From Cellulomonas sp. URHD0024 (GTDB lineage Bacteria > Actinomycetota > Actinomycetes > Actinomycetales > Cellulomonadaceae), in contig NZ_AUEW01000011.1 of the NCBI RefSeq assembly GCF_000426185.1, forward strand, positions 1 through 64,000: a stretch of DNA of 64,000 nucleotides. Reading direction: 5' to 3'. Both the position numbers and the translations under genes were made by a program. Positions within the stretch are counted from its first letter, which is position 1. The number at the start of each line of letters is the position of its first letter. Shown here one piece after another: positions 45,184-53,536 of the stretch. The notes beneath the pieces were generated by a model. The model had not been told where the DNA came from. It searched no databases and worked only from the letters and a program-made list of their open reading frames with translations.

Positions 45184-46767
45184 GTGACGCAGACGCCCCC
45201 GCCGCCCGCCACCACGGACCACCGCCCGGTCCTCGTCGTCGACTTCGGAGCCCAGTACGCGCAGCTGATCGCGCGACGCGTGCGCGAGGCCAACGTCTAC
45301 TCGGAGATCGTTCCGCACACCGCCTCGGTGCAGGACCTGCTGGCCAAGAACCCCGCCGCGATCATCCTGTCGGGCGGCCCGTCGTCCGTGTACGCGACCG
45401 GTGCACCGTTCGTCGACCCGGCTCTGTTCGAGGCCGGCGTCCCCGTGCTCGGCATCTGCTACGGGTTCCAGGCGATGGCGGCGGCGCTCGGCGGGACGGT
45501 CGCGCAGACCGGGCAGCGCGAGTACGGCGGCACGGCGGTCTCGGTCACGTCCGCAGGGACCGTGCTGTCCGGGAGCCCCGAGAACCAGACCGTCTGGATG
45601 AGCCACGGCGACGCGGTGCACGCGGCACCCGAAGGCTTCGAGGTCCTCGCGACGTCGGCCGGAAGTCCCGTCGCTGCGTTCGAGGACCGCACGCGGCGCC
45701 TCTTCGGCGTGCAGTGGCACCCGGAGGTCAAGCACTCCCCGCTCGGGCAGAAGGCGCTCGAGAACTTCCTGTACGAGGGCGCGGGCCTGGCGCCCGACTG
45801 GAACGCCGGCAACGTCGTCGCGGAGCAGGTGGAGAAGATCCGTGCGCAGGTCGGGTCGGCCCGCGTGATCTGCGGGCTGTCGGGCGGAGTCGACTCCTCG
45901 GTCGCCGCGGCGCTGGTGCAGAAGGCCGTCGGAAGCCAGCTCACCTGCGTGTTCGTCGACCACGGCCTGCTGCGGTCGGGCGAGGCCGAGCAGGTCGAGA
46001 AGGACTTCGTCGCCGCCACGGGCGTCCAGCTCAAGGTCGTCGACGCGCGTGACAGGTTCCTGCGCGCGCTCGCCGGGCACACCGATCCGGAGACCAAGCG
46101 CAAGATCATCGGTCGCGAGTTCATCCGGGTCTTCGAGGACGCAGCCCGCGAGATCGTGGAAGGCAGCGACGAGGAGGTCAAGTTCCTCGTCCAGGGCACC
46201 CTCTACCCCGACGTCGTCGAGTCCGGCGGCGGCGAGGGCGCGGCCAACATCAAGTCGCACCACAACGTCGGCGGGCTTCCCGACGACCTGCAGTTCGCGC
46301 TCGTCGAGCCGCTGCGCACCCTGTTCAAGGACGAGGTCCGCGCGGTCGGCCTCGAGCTCGGCGTGCCCGAGGGCATCGTGTGGCGCCAGCCGTTCCCGGG
46401 CCCGGGCCTGGGCATCCGGATCATCGGCGAGGTGACCGCCGAGCGCCTCGACATCCTGCGGGCAGCGGACGTCATCGCCCGCGAAGAGCTGACCCGGGCC
46501 GGCCTCGACCGCGACATCTGGCAGTGCCCGGTGGTCCTGCTGGCGGACGTCCGGTCGGTCGGCGTCCAGGGCGACGGCCGCACCTACGGCCACCCGGTCG
46601 TGCTGCGGCCCGTCTCGTCCGAGGACGCGATGACCGCGGACTGGACCCGCCTGCCGTACGACGTCCTGGCCACGATCTCGACCCGCATCACGAACGAGGT
46701 CCCGGAGGTCAACCGGGTGGTCCTCGACGTCACGAGCAAGCCGCCGGGCACGATCGAGTGGGAGTGA
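45184..46767 (+). CDS. guaA: GMP synthase (glutamine-hydrolysing)
   Basis: Converts XMP to GMP using glutamine and ATP. The 527-residue protein has the class I glutaminase domain with Cys92 in [10 protein letters not shown] and the His-Glu pair in [10 protein letters not shown]. The ATP pyrophosphatase follows with [16 protein letters not shown], then the dimerisation domain with [12 protein letters not shown] and the C-terminal [11 protein letters not shown], identical in most GuaA. It completes the route begun by GuaB (24993). A DUF3817 membrane protein follows 30 bases later, a conserved actinobacterial pairing. Confidence 0.98.
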   Translation: MTQTPPPPATTDHRPVLVVDFGAQYAQLIARRVREANVYSEIVPHTASVQDLLAKNPAAIILSGGPSSVYATGAPFVDPALFEAGVPVLGICYGFQAMAAALGGTVAQTGQREYGGTAVSVTSAGTVLSGSPENQTVWMSHGDAVHAAPEGFEVLATSAGSPVAAFEDRTRRLFGVQWHPEVKHSPLGQKALENFLYEGAGLAPDWNAGNVVAEQVEKIRAQVGSARVICGLSGGVDSSVAAALVQKAVGSQLTCVFVDHGLLRSGEAEQVEKDFVAATGVQLKVVDARDRFLRALAGHTDPETKRKIIGREFIRVFEDAAREIVEGSDEEVKFLVQGTLYPDVVESGGGEGAANIKSHHNVGGLPDDLQFALVEPLRTLFKDEVRAVGLELGVPEGIVWRQPFPGPGLGIRIIGEVTAERLDILRAADVIAREELTRAGLDRDIWQCPVVLLADVRSVGVQGDGRTYGHPVVLRPVSSEDAMTADWTRLPYDVLATISTRITNEVPEVNRVVLDVTSKPPGTIEWE

Positions 46768-46797
46768 TCTGCCCCGCGCGTGGGGGAGAATCGCCGC

Positions 46798-47199
46798 ATG
46801 ACTGAGTCCGTTGCGACGAACACCAAGGCGCAGGCCTGGCCGCGCAAGGCTGCGGGGGCCGCGCTTCGGTACCGGATCATGGCGTGGGCCACCGGCACGA
46901 TGCTGCTCCTGCTCTGCCTCGAGCTGATCCTCAAGTACGGCTTCCACGCCAACGGCGTCGGTGCGGACGGACACCCGAACCCGGTGATCGGCGCCTGGGT
47001 CGCCTATGCGCACGGCTGGTTGTACGTCGTCTACCTCCTCACGGTCTTCGACCTGTGGTCCACGATGCGCTGGCGGCTCGGTCGCCTGGCCACGATGGCC
47101 GCGGCGGGCGTCGTGCCCGCCATGTCGTTCATCCTGGAGCGCAAGGTCCACACGCAGGCCGCTGCCCGTATCGAGGCCGCGACCGCCGCCCAGGCCTGA
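46798..47199 (+). CDS. DUF3817 membrane protein
   Basis: A 133-residue protein with three hydrophobic segments: MAWATGTMLLLLCLELILKYG, VIGAWVAYAHGWLYVVYLLTV and LATMAAAGVVPAMSFILE. The FxExKV-like end (ILERKVHT) matches the DUF3817 family, found as small integral membrane proteins in actinobacteria, often beside guaA. The function is unknown. ATG 46798 has GGGGGAG about 9 bases upstream. The glycosyltransferase starts 2 bases after its stop, so the two may be translated together. Confidence 0.85.
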   Translation: MTESVATNTKAQAWPRKAAGAALRYRIMAWATGTMLLLLCLELILKYGFHANGVGADGHPNPVIGAWVAYAHGWLYVVYLLTVFDLWSTMRWRLGRLATMAAAGVVPAMSFILERKVHTQAAARIEAATAAQA

Positions 47200-47200
47200 C

Positions 47201-48328
47201 GTGCTGATCACCCACGTCAGCGACTGCTTCGCGCCGCGCACCGGCGGCATCGAGTCGCAGGTCGGCGACCTCGCCGCGCGGCAGGCGGCCGCGGGCCACG
47301 AGGTGCACGTCCTGACCGCCACGCTCGGCGAGGCCGGAGAGCGCGGCGGCGTGGTGGACCTGGAGAACGGCGTCCACGTCCACCGGCTCGGCGCGCGGCT
47401 GCCGTTCGACCTGCCCGTGAACCCCGTCGGTCCCCGGCTGCTGCGCGACGCCTACCGGTCCCTGCGGCCGGACGTCGTCCACGTGCACGCGGGGGTGCTG
47501 TCGCCGTTCGCGTTCGACGGTGCCCGGATCGCGCAGGACCTCGGCCTGCCCATGGCGATCACCTGGCACTGCATGCTCGACGGCGTCGTCGGACCGTTGC
47601 GTACCGTCGTCGGCCATTCTCGCTGGAACCGCACGTCGGCGGCGCTGAGCGCGGTGAGCACCGAGGCGGCGTCCCGGGTCCGCGAGGTCTTCGCGGCTGA
47701 GGTGTCGGTCCTCCCGAACGGCATCGACCTCGCTGCGTGGGGGCCGGCCCAGCGCACACCCGTCGCCGACGGCCCGCTCAGGCTCGTCTCGACGATGCGG
47801 CTCGCTCCGCGCAAGCGTGGGGTCCAGCTCGTCGAGCTCGTCGGCACGGCGGCGCGCCGGCTCGCTCCACCCGGGGTGCGGCTGTCGATCATCGGCTCCG
47901 GTCCGGCGCAGGCTCGGATCGCGGCGGCCGTGTCTGCACAGCGGCTCGGCGACATCGTCGAGCTGCGGGGTCGTCTGACGCGTCAACAGGTGCGTGCGGC
48001 GTACGCGGACGCGGACGTCTTCCTCGCCCCGGCGGAGCTCGAGGCCTTCGGGATCGCGGCGCTCGAGGCTCGAACGGCCGGTCTGGTCGTCGTCGCGCGA
48101 CGGGGCACCGGCGTGGCGGAGTTCGTCGAGGACGGGGTCGACGGGTTCCTGGTCTCCGACGACGACGCGATGGCGGACGTCATCGTGCGCCTCGCGTCGG
48201 AGCGGTCCCTCCTCGACGCCATCGTCGCCCACAACCGGTCGACAGCGCCCGCCTTCGGGTGGGACCGCGTGCTGGCCGTAGCCGACGCCGAATACGCTCG
48301 CGCCCGCTCCCTGGCGCGCATTGCCTGA
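47201..48328 (+). CDS. Glycosyltransferase family 4 protein
   Basis: A 375-residue GT-B fold glycosyltransferase. The N-terminal acceptor domain has CFAPRTGGIESQVGDLAA (the G-G loop) and PDVVHVHAGVLSPFAF. The C-terminal domain carries VSVLPNGIDLAAW, STMRLAPRKRG, and the donor-binding motif E-x7-E as ELEAFGIAALEARTAG, where the two Glu contact the nucleotide sugar. GTG 47201 is two bases after the DUF3817 stop. The likely role is lipid or cell-envelope glycan mannosylation or glucosylation; donor and acceptor cannot be identified. A 12-base palindrome GCCTGATCAGGC (48323-48334) covers its stop codon. Confidence 0.9.
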   Translation: MLITHVSDCFAPRTGGIESQVGDLAARQAAAGHEVHVLTATLGEAGERGGVVDLENGVHVHRLGARLPFDLPVNPVGPRLLRDAYRSLRPDVVHVHAGVLSPFAFDGARIAQDLGLPMAITWHCMLDGVVGPLRTVVGHSRWNRTSAALSAVSTEAASRVREVFAAEVSVLPNGIDLAAWGPAQRTPVADGPLRLVSTMRLAPRKRGVQLVELVGTAARRLAPPGVRLSIIGSGPAQARIAAAVSAQRLGDIVELRGRLTRQQVRAAYADADVFLAPAELEAFGIAALEARTAGLVVVARRGTGVAEFVEDGVDGFLVSDDDAMADVIVRLASERSLLDAIVAHNRSTAPAFGWDRVLAVADAEYARARSLARIA

Positions 48329-48478
48329 TCAGGCGCACCACCGAATCCATAGGTTACGGGCATTCCCCGACATTTCTCGCTAACGTGTTCGTGTTCGGTT
48401 TCTTCTGGCATGAGCTGCGGCGCTCATCTGGCCCGTCACGGGTCCGGCTCCACCGCGGCGGGACTCGGAAGGGTAGAA

Positions 48479-49042
48479 ATGACGACGACGACTGAGGTCG
48501 CAGGGTCCAAGGGGGTCCGCGTCATCGGGCTCCTCACATTGATCGCAGGCATCATCTTCATCATTGCCGGCGGTATCACGTGGGGGTCTGTGTCCAGCAA
48601 CCTCGCGGCAGAGAAGATCACGGTCTCCGACGACGCGCAGCACTTCGGCGGACAGCTCGTCGACACTCCGTGGGAGGCCTGGTTCCAGGCCGACATCATC
48701 AACACGCACGCCCTGCACGCTTCCGAGGGCAAGACCTACGCCGAGCTGCCGCAGGACGACCCGAAGCGCGAGACCGTCATGACGGCCTCGTTCCTGCGGG
48801 CGTCGCTGTTCACCTCCGTCGTCGCCTTCGGGGTGGCTGCGCTGGTCGTCGGGCTCGGCGTGATCTTCATCCTGATCGGCTGGGCGCTCCGGCGCATCGG
48901 CCAGGGCCCGGCCGCAGCCGCGACCGCCACACCCGCCGCCGCCCGGCCGGCTCCGGCCGCGACGGCACCTGCGCCGGCTGCAACCCGGCCGACCACGGCT
49001 ACGGAGCCGCCCGCCGCGCCGCCCGCCGCACCGACGGCCTGA
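48479..49042 (+). CDS. Membrane protein with Ala/Pro-rich tail, unknown
   Basis: A 187-residue protein. Two membrane helices (about 15-38, GLLTLIAGIIFIIAGG, and 105-135, ASLFTSVVAFGVAALVVGL) flank an extracytoplasmic loop of about 70 residues with ITVSDDAQHFGG and WEAWFQADIINTHAL. The last 45 residues are almost only Ala, Pro and Thr, probably an unstructured tail. GGAAGGG lies 5-10 bases before ATG 48479. Similar proteins occur widely in actinobacteria without known function. TAACGT (48381-48386) could be its -10. It converges on the PspC-cluster genes. Confidence 0.72.
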   Translation: MTTTTEVAGSKGVRVIGLLTLIAGIIFIIAGGITWGSVSSNLAAEKITVSDDAQHFGGQLVDTPWEAWFQADIINTHALHASEGKTYAELPQDDPKRETVMTASFLRASLFTSVVAFGVAALVVGLGVIFILIGWALRRIGQGPAAAATATPAAARPAPAATAPAPAATRPTTATEPPAAPPAAPTA

Positions 49043-49088
49043 CGCACGCCGACGTCCGGTCCCCGCGACCGGGACCGGACGTCGGTGG

Positions 49089-49811
49089 TCAGTGTCGGGC
49101 GCGACGAGCGCCCGAGACGATCGATCCGACCAGCAGCGCGGTACCGGCCGCTGCCAGCAGGATGATCAGCGCCAGCTGGTAGTCGATGCGGGCGCCGGAA
49201 GCCCATGCGATCACGCCGAGACCGCATGCGGCAAGGATCAGGCCCCACACCACCGTGCCGACGCGGAGCCTGCGCGGTTGGGGCTCGGGGTCGGTGGTCG
49301 CGGCGACCATCGTGGGTGCGGGCTGGGTCCACGCAGGCGGTGTCGAGCCGGCCGTGAACAGGTCGAACGGGTCCGGCGCGTTCCGGGCCGGCGTGTCGTC
49401 GACCACGGGCTCGGTCGCGGCGGTGACCGCCTCGCTCGTCGTCGCTCCGGGCCGTTCCTCGGTATCGGCCTGCTCGAGCGCCACAGTGTCGACGACCGGG
49501 TGGTACGCCGCCGTCCCGGCCGGGTCGACGCCCTGTGCGTCGGGGTCTTCCACGACCAAGCTCTCGGCGACCGGATCCGGAACCGACGCCTCGGCGACCG
49601 GATCCGGAACCGACGCCTCGGCGACCGGATCCGGCACTGCCGCCTCGTCGGCCGGATCCGGAACCGACGCCTCGACGGCCGGGTCCGGCACTGACGCCTC
49701 GCCGCTCGAATCGGCCACCAACGGTTCGTCGACCGCGGAGTCCTGCTGGGATGTCTCGACGGGGCCGTCGGGCGACGGCTGGTCGTCGGGGGTGTGCTTC
49801 TCGGTGGTCAT
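49089..49811 (-). CDS. Repeat-containing membrane-anchored protein of the PspC locus
   Basis: A 240-residue protein: acidic, disordered N-terminal half with five tandem 9-residue repeats of the type VPDPVAEAS (residues 41-85), a Pro/Thr-rich stretch, and two C-terminal membrane helices (VGTVVWGLILAACGLGVIAWA and LALIILLAAAGTALLVGSIV). The N-terminal half should therefore be cytoplasmic or extracytoplasmic depending on topology. ATG 49809-49811 overlaps the PspC gene stop, so they are co-translated. No known family is recognised apart from the membrane-anchor part. The repeat copy number may vary between strains. Confidence 0.75.
   Translation of the reverse strand: MTTEKHTPDDQPSPDGPVETSQQDSAVDEPLVADSSGEASVPDPAVEASVPDPADEAAVPDPVAEASVPDPVAEASVPDPVAESLVVEDPDAQGVDPAGTAAYHPVVDTVALEQADTEERPGATTSEAVTAATEPVVDDTPARNAPDPFDLFTAGSTPPAWTQPAPTMVAATTDPEPQPRRLRVGTVVWGLILAACGLGVIAWASGARIDYQLALIILLAAAGTALLVGSIVSGARRARH
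49557..49691. repeat. Five tandem 27-base repeats (coding)
   Basis: Five in-frame units of 27 bases, each coding a 9-residue V-P-D-P-x-x-E-x-x unit. Two neighbouring units are nearly identical at DNA level (shared core GACCGGATCCGGAACCGACG) and the others differ by a few bases, as expected for slippage or recombination followed by drift. Confidence 0.88.
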
Positions 49812-51244
49812 GGGGTCTCCTGCCCGGACGGGGTCGGCATCGCCGGACGAATGGCCGGCGGCCCGTCGACGATGTCGACCTGCCCGGCACCGACGCGGAT
49901 CTGAAGGTGAAGTGCCGGGTCGTCGCCGCCCCCGGTGGTGAAGTTGCCGTCGTCGATGGCGACGCCGTCCTGCGAGCGGTGCTCGCCCGCCACGTTCCAG
50001 GCGATCTGGCCCGCGCCGATGTTGGCGTCGGCGTCGACGTCGACCCCTTCGGGAACGAGGACCGTCAGATTTCCTGCGGCCAGGGCGATGGGGACGACGA
50101 GGGTCTGATCCGTCATCGGGACGTCGGTCAGGTCGACGGTGACGTCGCCGAATCCCATCGACCAGCCCTGCGACGCCTCCTGGCGGCTGGTAGCTGTGAC
50201 GTCCGAGGCGTTGAACTGGCGCTCGCCGTCGTTCTGCCAGAACGAGCTCGTGCTCGTCACGACGCCGAGCGGAACGGAGGCCAGCAGGCCCAGGACCGCG
50301 AGCCCTCCGAGCGCCCCGCTGGTGCGGCCGCGCAGACCCGAGACGATGATGCCGAGGCCTGCCAGGACGATCGCGACGCCGAGGGCGGTCAGTGCGACCG
50401 GACCGTCGAAACCAGCGGTCCGCTCCGCGATCAAGAGGGCGGCGAGCGTCAGGAGGCTCAGGGCGACGACCACCCCGACGGTCCCCGCGCCGGCTCCGGG
50501 TGTCCGCGGCTTCGGTGGCCGCGGGGGCTGCGGGGGACGGTGGTGCTTCGGGGGCACCGGCGGTGGTGGCGGCGGCGTGTACGCGGGAGTCGTATGGACG
50601 GGGGCTGCGTACACGGGCGGCGTGTAGGGAGGTGCTGAGCCGACGGGTGCTGTGGAGACCGGCGGTGCCGAAGCGGTCGTGGGGTAGGTCGGAACGTCGT
50701 CCCGCGGGCCAGAAGTTGTGGTCGTCGTCGGCGTCGGCGTCGGCGTCGGGAAGCCGTACGGCTGACGCACGGGCCGCGGGTTCTGGTTCACCACGACCAG
50801 CACGACCGCAACGATGCCGGCGACGAACAGCATCCACAGGAGACCCTGGACCCATCCCGGAGGCCCCCAGAAGAAGAACCAGGTGTCGCCCCTGCCGAAT
50901 CCCACGAGCGTGAACGCGAGGGCGCCGAGCAGGGCGATGTCGAAACGTCCCAGGACCATCTCCTCGAGGTGGATCCGGCCGTCGCGCCGCTCGGGGAGCA
51001 GGGCCCAGGCGATGCCGTAGGCCACCAGACCGAGGCCACCGAGCAGCAACGACGCCGCGAAGATGCCGCGCACGAGCAGCGGGTCGATGCCGAACCGGTC
51101 CGCTGTGCCCGCGCTGACACCGGCGACCCAGCGGTCGTCGGCACGCGTGATGCCGAGGCGACGCACCGCGGCGAAGAAGCCGTCGGTGGGGCGGGCCGCG
51201 GGCGGCGCCGGTTCCTCGGGTGTGGGGGGAGTGCTCGTGTCCAT
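49808..51244 (-). CDS. PspC/LiaF-like envelope-stress membrane protein
   Basis: A 478-residue protein. The N-terminal PspC domain (about 22-85) has DDRWVAGVSAGTADRFGIDPLLVRGIF. Several membrane helices follow, then a Pro/Thr-rich segment, more helices, and a C-terminal soluble beta-rich domain (about 345-478; GFGDVTVDLTDVPMTDQTL, VLVPEGVDVDADANIGAGQI) like the LiaF/DUF2154 'toast-rack' fold. LiaF-like proteins inhibit the LiaS kinase in unstressed cells. It is divergent from a PspC-domain histidine kinase and its response regulator (51381-53386), the classical arrangement of such a system. ATG 51242-51244 is chosen because the PspC domain starts soon after. Confidence 0.87.
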   Translation of the reverse strand: MDTSTPPTPEEPAPPAARPTDGFFAAVRRLGITRADDRWVAGVSAGTADRFGIDPLLVRGIFAASLLLGGLGLVAYGIAWALLPERRDGRIHLEEMVLGRFDIALLGALAFTLVGFGRGDTWFFFWGPPGWVQGLLWMLFVAGIVAVVLVVVNQNPRPVRQPYGFPTPTPTPTTTTTSGPRDDVPTYPTTASAPPVSTAPVGSAPPYTPPVYAAPVHTTPAYTPPPPPPVPPKHHRPPQPPRPPKPRTPGAGAGTVGVVVALSLLTLAALLIAERTAGFDGPVALTALGVAIVLAGLGIIVSGLRGRTSGALGGLAVLGLLASVPLGVVTSTSSFWQNDGERQFNASDVTATSRQEASQGWSMGFGDVTVDLTDVPMTDQTLVVPIALAAGNLTVLVPEGVDVDADANIGAGQIAWNVAGEHRSQDGVAIDDGNFTTGGGDDPALHLQIRVGAGQVDIVDGPPAIRPAMPTPSGQETP

Positions 51245-51289
51245 GTGTCGATCCTGGTCGTCGCGCCGCACCTGTGACATCGGGTGTGC

Positions 51290-51328
51290 CCCTGAGACGA
51301 CCCTGAACCTGGGGGCCGGCAGCCCTGA
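51290..51328. promoter_or_regulatory. Three phased CCCTGA repeats between divergent PspC genes
   Basis: CCCTGA occurs at 51290-51295, 51301-51306 and 51323-51328, with start-to-start distances of 11 and 22 bases, one and two DNA turns. They lie in the 136-base gap between the PspC/LiaF-like gene and the kinase gene and could be binding sites for the NarL-type regulator encoded at 52730. I saw no other clear control site here. Confidence 0.35.
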
Positions 51329-51380
51329 CGTGGCCCCGAGAAGCACCCCTGGGGCTCGTCGGGCATGTGACGATCGGACC

Positions 51381-52733
51381 GTGCACCCCGCCGAACCTCT
51401 CGTCGCCCCACGACGACTCCCGCTGCGCCGCCCGGAGCGCGGGCGCTGGTTCGGCGGCGTCGCGCTGGGCCTGGCGGCGCACCTCGATCTACCCGTCGGC
51501 CTCGTGCGGCTCGCGTTCCTCGTCCTGACACCCGTGGCGGGCATCGGGCTGATGCTCTACCTGTTCTGGTGGCTCTCGATCCCCGTCGGCGATCCCGCCG
51601 ACGCCGCACAGGGCGTGCGGCCGAGCACCCTGACGCGGTTGGCGCGGCGGCAGAACCTCGTCGAACCGGGCCGACGGGTCCCCGTCACCGACATCGCCAT
51701 CGGCGCTCTGCTCGTCGTCGCGGCCGTGCTGCTGATCGCCGTGCGTGCGGGCGCCGACGTGCAGGTGGACTGGCTGCTGCCGGCGCTCATCGTGCTCGCC
51801 GGTCTGTGGCTCGCGTGGAGCCAGCTCGACGCGGCGCAGCGCGACCGGCTCCGGGACCGCGCCGGCGGTCGCACTCCGGTCAGCGTGGTGCGTGTTGCCG
51901 GCGGCATCCTGCTGGCCGGCGTCGGGGTCCTCCTGCTGATCGGCATGGCCTCTGGCCAGGGCGTCGAGCCGGCGACGCTCGCTCAGTCGATCATCGCGGC
52001 GATCGTCATGCTGGGCGGAGTGGCGCTCGTGCTCACCCCGTGGTGGCTCCGGCTGGTGCGCGAGCTCGGCGACGAGCGCGCCGCCCGCGCCCGGGAGTCC
52101 GAGCGGGCCGACATCGCGGCCCACCTGCACGACTCCGTGCTGCAGACGCTCGCGCTCATCCGGCTCCGTGCCGACGACCCTGCGGAGGTCGCGCGGATGG
52201 CGCGTGCGCAGGAGCGTGAGCTGCGTGAATGGCTCTACGACGACCGTCCGGCCCCCGGGACGTCGGTCGCGGCATCGCTGCGGGTGGTCGTCGCGGAGGT
52301 CGAGGACTCCCGTTCCGGACCGTCAGGGGATCCGGTCGCGATCGACTCGGTGGTCGTCGGGGACCGCGTGCCGGACGCCGACACCGAGGCGTTGCTGCAG
52401 GCCACCCGCGAGGCGTTGGTCAATGCGGTCGTCCACGGGCGGCCGCCGGTCTCGCTCTACCTGGAAGTCGGGCAGTCGCAGATCGAGGTGTTCGTACGGG
52501 ACCATGGCGACGGGTTCGACCTCGACGAGGTCGCGTCCGACCGGTTCGGGGTACGCGAGTCGATCATCGGTCGCGTCCGCCGGCGGGGCGGCTCGGCGAC
52601 GGTGACGTGCCGACCCGGGCACGGGACGGAGGTCCACCTGCTGGTGCCGTTCGCCGTGGGCTCGGGCAGCTCGGCCAGCTCGGGCGGGTTGGGTGCGTCA
52701 GGCTCAGGCTCGGACGAAGGAGAGGTGCGATGA
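51381..52733 (+). CDS. Sensor histidine kinase with N-terminal PspC domain
   Basis: A 450-residue membrane kinase of the LiaS/NarX-like (HisKA_3) class. The N-terminal PspC domain (about 15-75; GRWFGGVALGLAAHLDLPVG) is followed by several membrane helices (about 45-65, 110-145, 175-220). The HisKA_3 dimerisation helix contains IAAHLHDSVLQT, with His250 as phosphoacceptor. HATPase_c (about 320-430) has ATREALVNAVVHG (N box) and VRDHGDGFDLD (G1). GTG 51381 is chosen for homology. A GlySer tail of about 20 residues ends the protein. The stop overlaps the regulator start as ATGA. Confidence 0.9.
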   Translation: MHPAEPLVAPRRLPLRRPERGRWFGGVALGLAAHLDLPVGLVRLAFLVLTPVAGIGLMLYLFWWLSIPVGDPADAAQGVRPSTLTRLARRQNLVEPGRRVPVTDIAIGALLVVAAVLLIAVRAGADVQVDWLLPALIVLAGLWLAWSQLDAAQRDRLRDRAGGRTPVSVVRVAGGILLAGVGVLLLIGMASGQGVEPATLAQSIIAAIVMLGGVALVLTPWWLRLVRELGDERAARARESERADIAAHLHDSVLQTLALIRLRADDPAEVARMARAQERELREWLYDDRPAPGTSVAASLRVVVAEVEDSRSGPSGDPVAIDSVVVGDRVPDADTEALLQATREALVNAVVHGRPPVSLYLEVGQSQIEVFVRDHGDGFDLDEVASDRFGVRESIIGRVRRRGGSATVTCRPGHGTEVHLLVPFAVGSGSSASSGGLGASGSGSDEGEVR

Positions 52734-53386
52734 GCGAGGTCGTCGATGTGGTGCTGGTGGACGACCACCACATGTTCCGCACGGGCGTGAAGGCGTCGCT
52801 GGACGCAGGCGTGCGCGTGGTGGGCGAGGCCGACACCGTCGACGAGGCGATCCGCCTCGTCAGGCAGCTGGCGCCGCCGGTGGTCCTGCTCGACGTGCAC
52901 CTGCCCGGCGGTGACGGCGGTGGCGGCGCCGAGGTCATCCGCGCCTGCACCGACCTGCTGGGTTCGACGAGGTTCCTCGCCCTGTCGGTATCCGACGCCT
53001 CCGACGACGTCGTGGCGGTCATCCGTGCGGGTGCTCGCGGGTACGTCACCAAGAACATCGACGGCACGGACCTGTCCGACGCCGTCCGCCGGGTGGCGGG
53101 TGGGGACGCGGTCTTCTCGCCCCGGCTGGCCGGGTTCGTGCTCGACGCCTTCGGGTCGACGGCCGGCGACGTGGCGATCGGGGACGACGAGCTCGACCGC
53201 CTCTCCGCCCGTGAACGAGAGGTCATGCGCCTGATCGCGCGCGGCTACTCCTACCGCGAGGTCGCGTCCGAGCTGTTCATCTCGATCAAGACCGTCGAGA
53301 CCCACGTCTCCGCCGTCCTGCGCAAGCTCCAGCTCTCCAGCCGCCACGAGCTGACCCGCTGGGCCGCCGCCAGGCGCCTGCTGTAG
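52730..53386 (+). CDS. NarL/LiaR-type response regulator
   Basis: A 218-residue response regulator. The receiver domain (1-125) has the acidic pair in VVLVDDHHMFR, phosphoacceptor Asp55 (VVLLDVHLPG) and Lys in GYVTKNID, so it is a canonical phosphorylated regulator. The C-terminal LuxR-type HTH (150-218) reads LSAREREVMRLIARGYSYREVA, then FISIKTVETHVSAVLRKL. GAAGGAGAGG lies 4 bases before ATG 52730. Co-translated with the kinase; presumed to control the PspC/LiaF locus and other envelope-stress genes. An insertion GGDGGGG after the phosphorylation loop is slightly longer than usual. Confidence 0.94.
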   Translation: MSEVVDVVLVDDHHMFRTGVKASLDAGVRVVGEADTVDEAIRLVRQLAPPVVLLDVHLPGGDGGGGAEVIRACTDLLGSTRFLALSVSDASDDVVAVIRAGARGYVTKNIDGTDLSDAVRRVAGGDAVFSPRLAGFVLDAFGSTAGDVAIGDDELDRLSAREREVMRLIARGYSYREVASELFISIKTVETHVSAVLRKLQLSSRHELTRWAAARRLL

Positions 53387-53536
53387 CAGGCAAGCCGGTG
53401 CGTGGCCGCACGGTGGCTGTTTCGCCGGACGACCCTCGCGTACCGAGCCTGTCGGGCTGAGGGGATTCGGGTGCGAAGGCGACGACCCCGCCGTCCGCGC
53501 TGCGGTCGACGCGCGGGCGGCGAGGTCGTCACTCGG

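Noticed and set aside
45109..47322. Minus-strand 737-codon frame opposite guaA
   Set aside because: It covers guaA and the DUF3817 gene in antisense, has skewed composition and no domain.
48479..49042. Annotation of the Ala/Pro-tailed membrane protein as a LigA-type dioxygenase
   Set aside because: Such names arise from low-complexity similarity. There is no dioxygenase motif; the visible features are two membrane helices and an Ala/Pro tail.
49557..49691. CRISPR-like array
   Set aside because: Units are contiguous, 27 bases, in frame and coding; there are no spacers and no cas genes.
49812..51482. Fusion of the repeat protein to an upstream frame (797 codons)
   Set aside because: The upstream part lies within the PspC gene in another phase; the ATGA overlap at 49808-49811 gives the real start.
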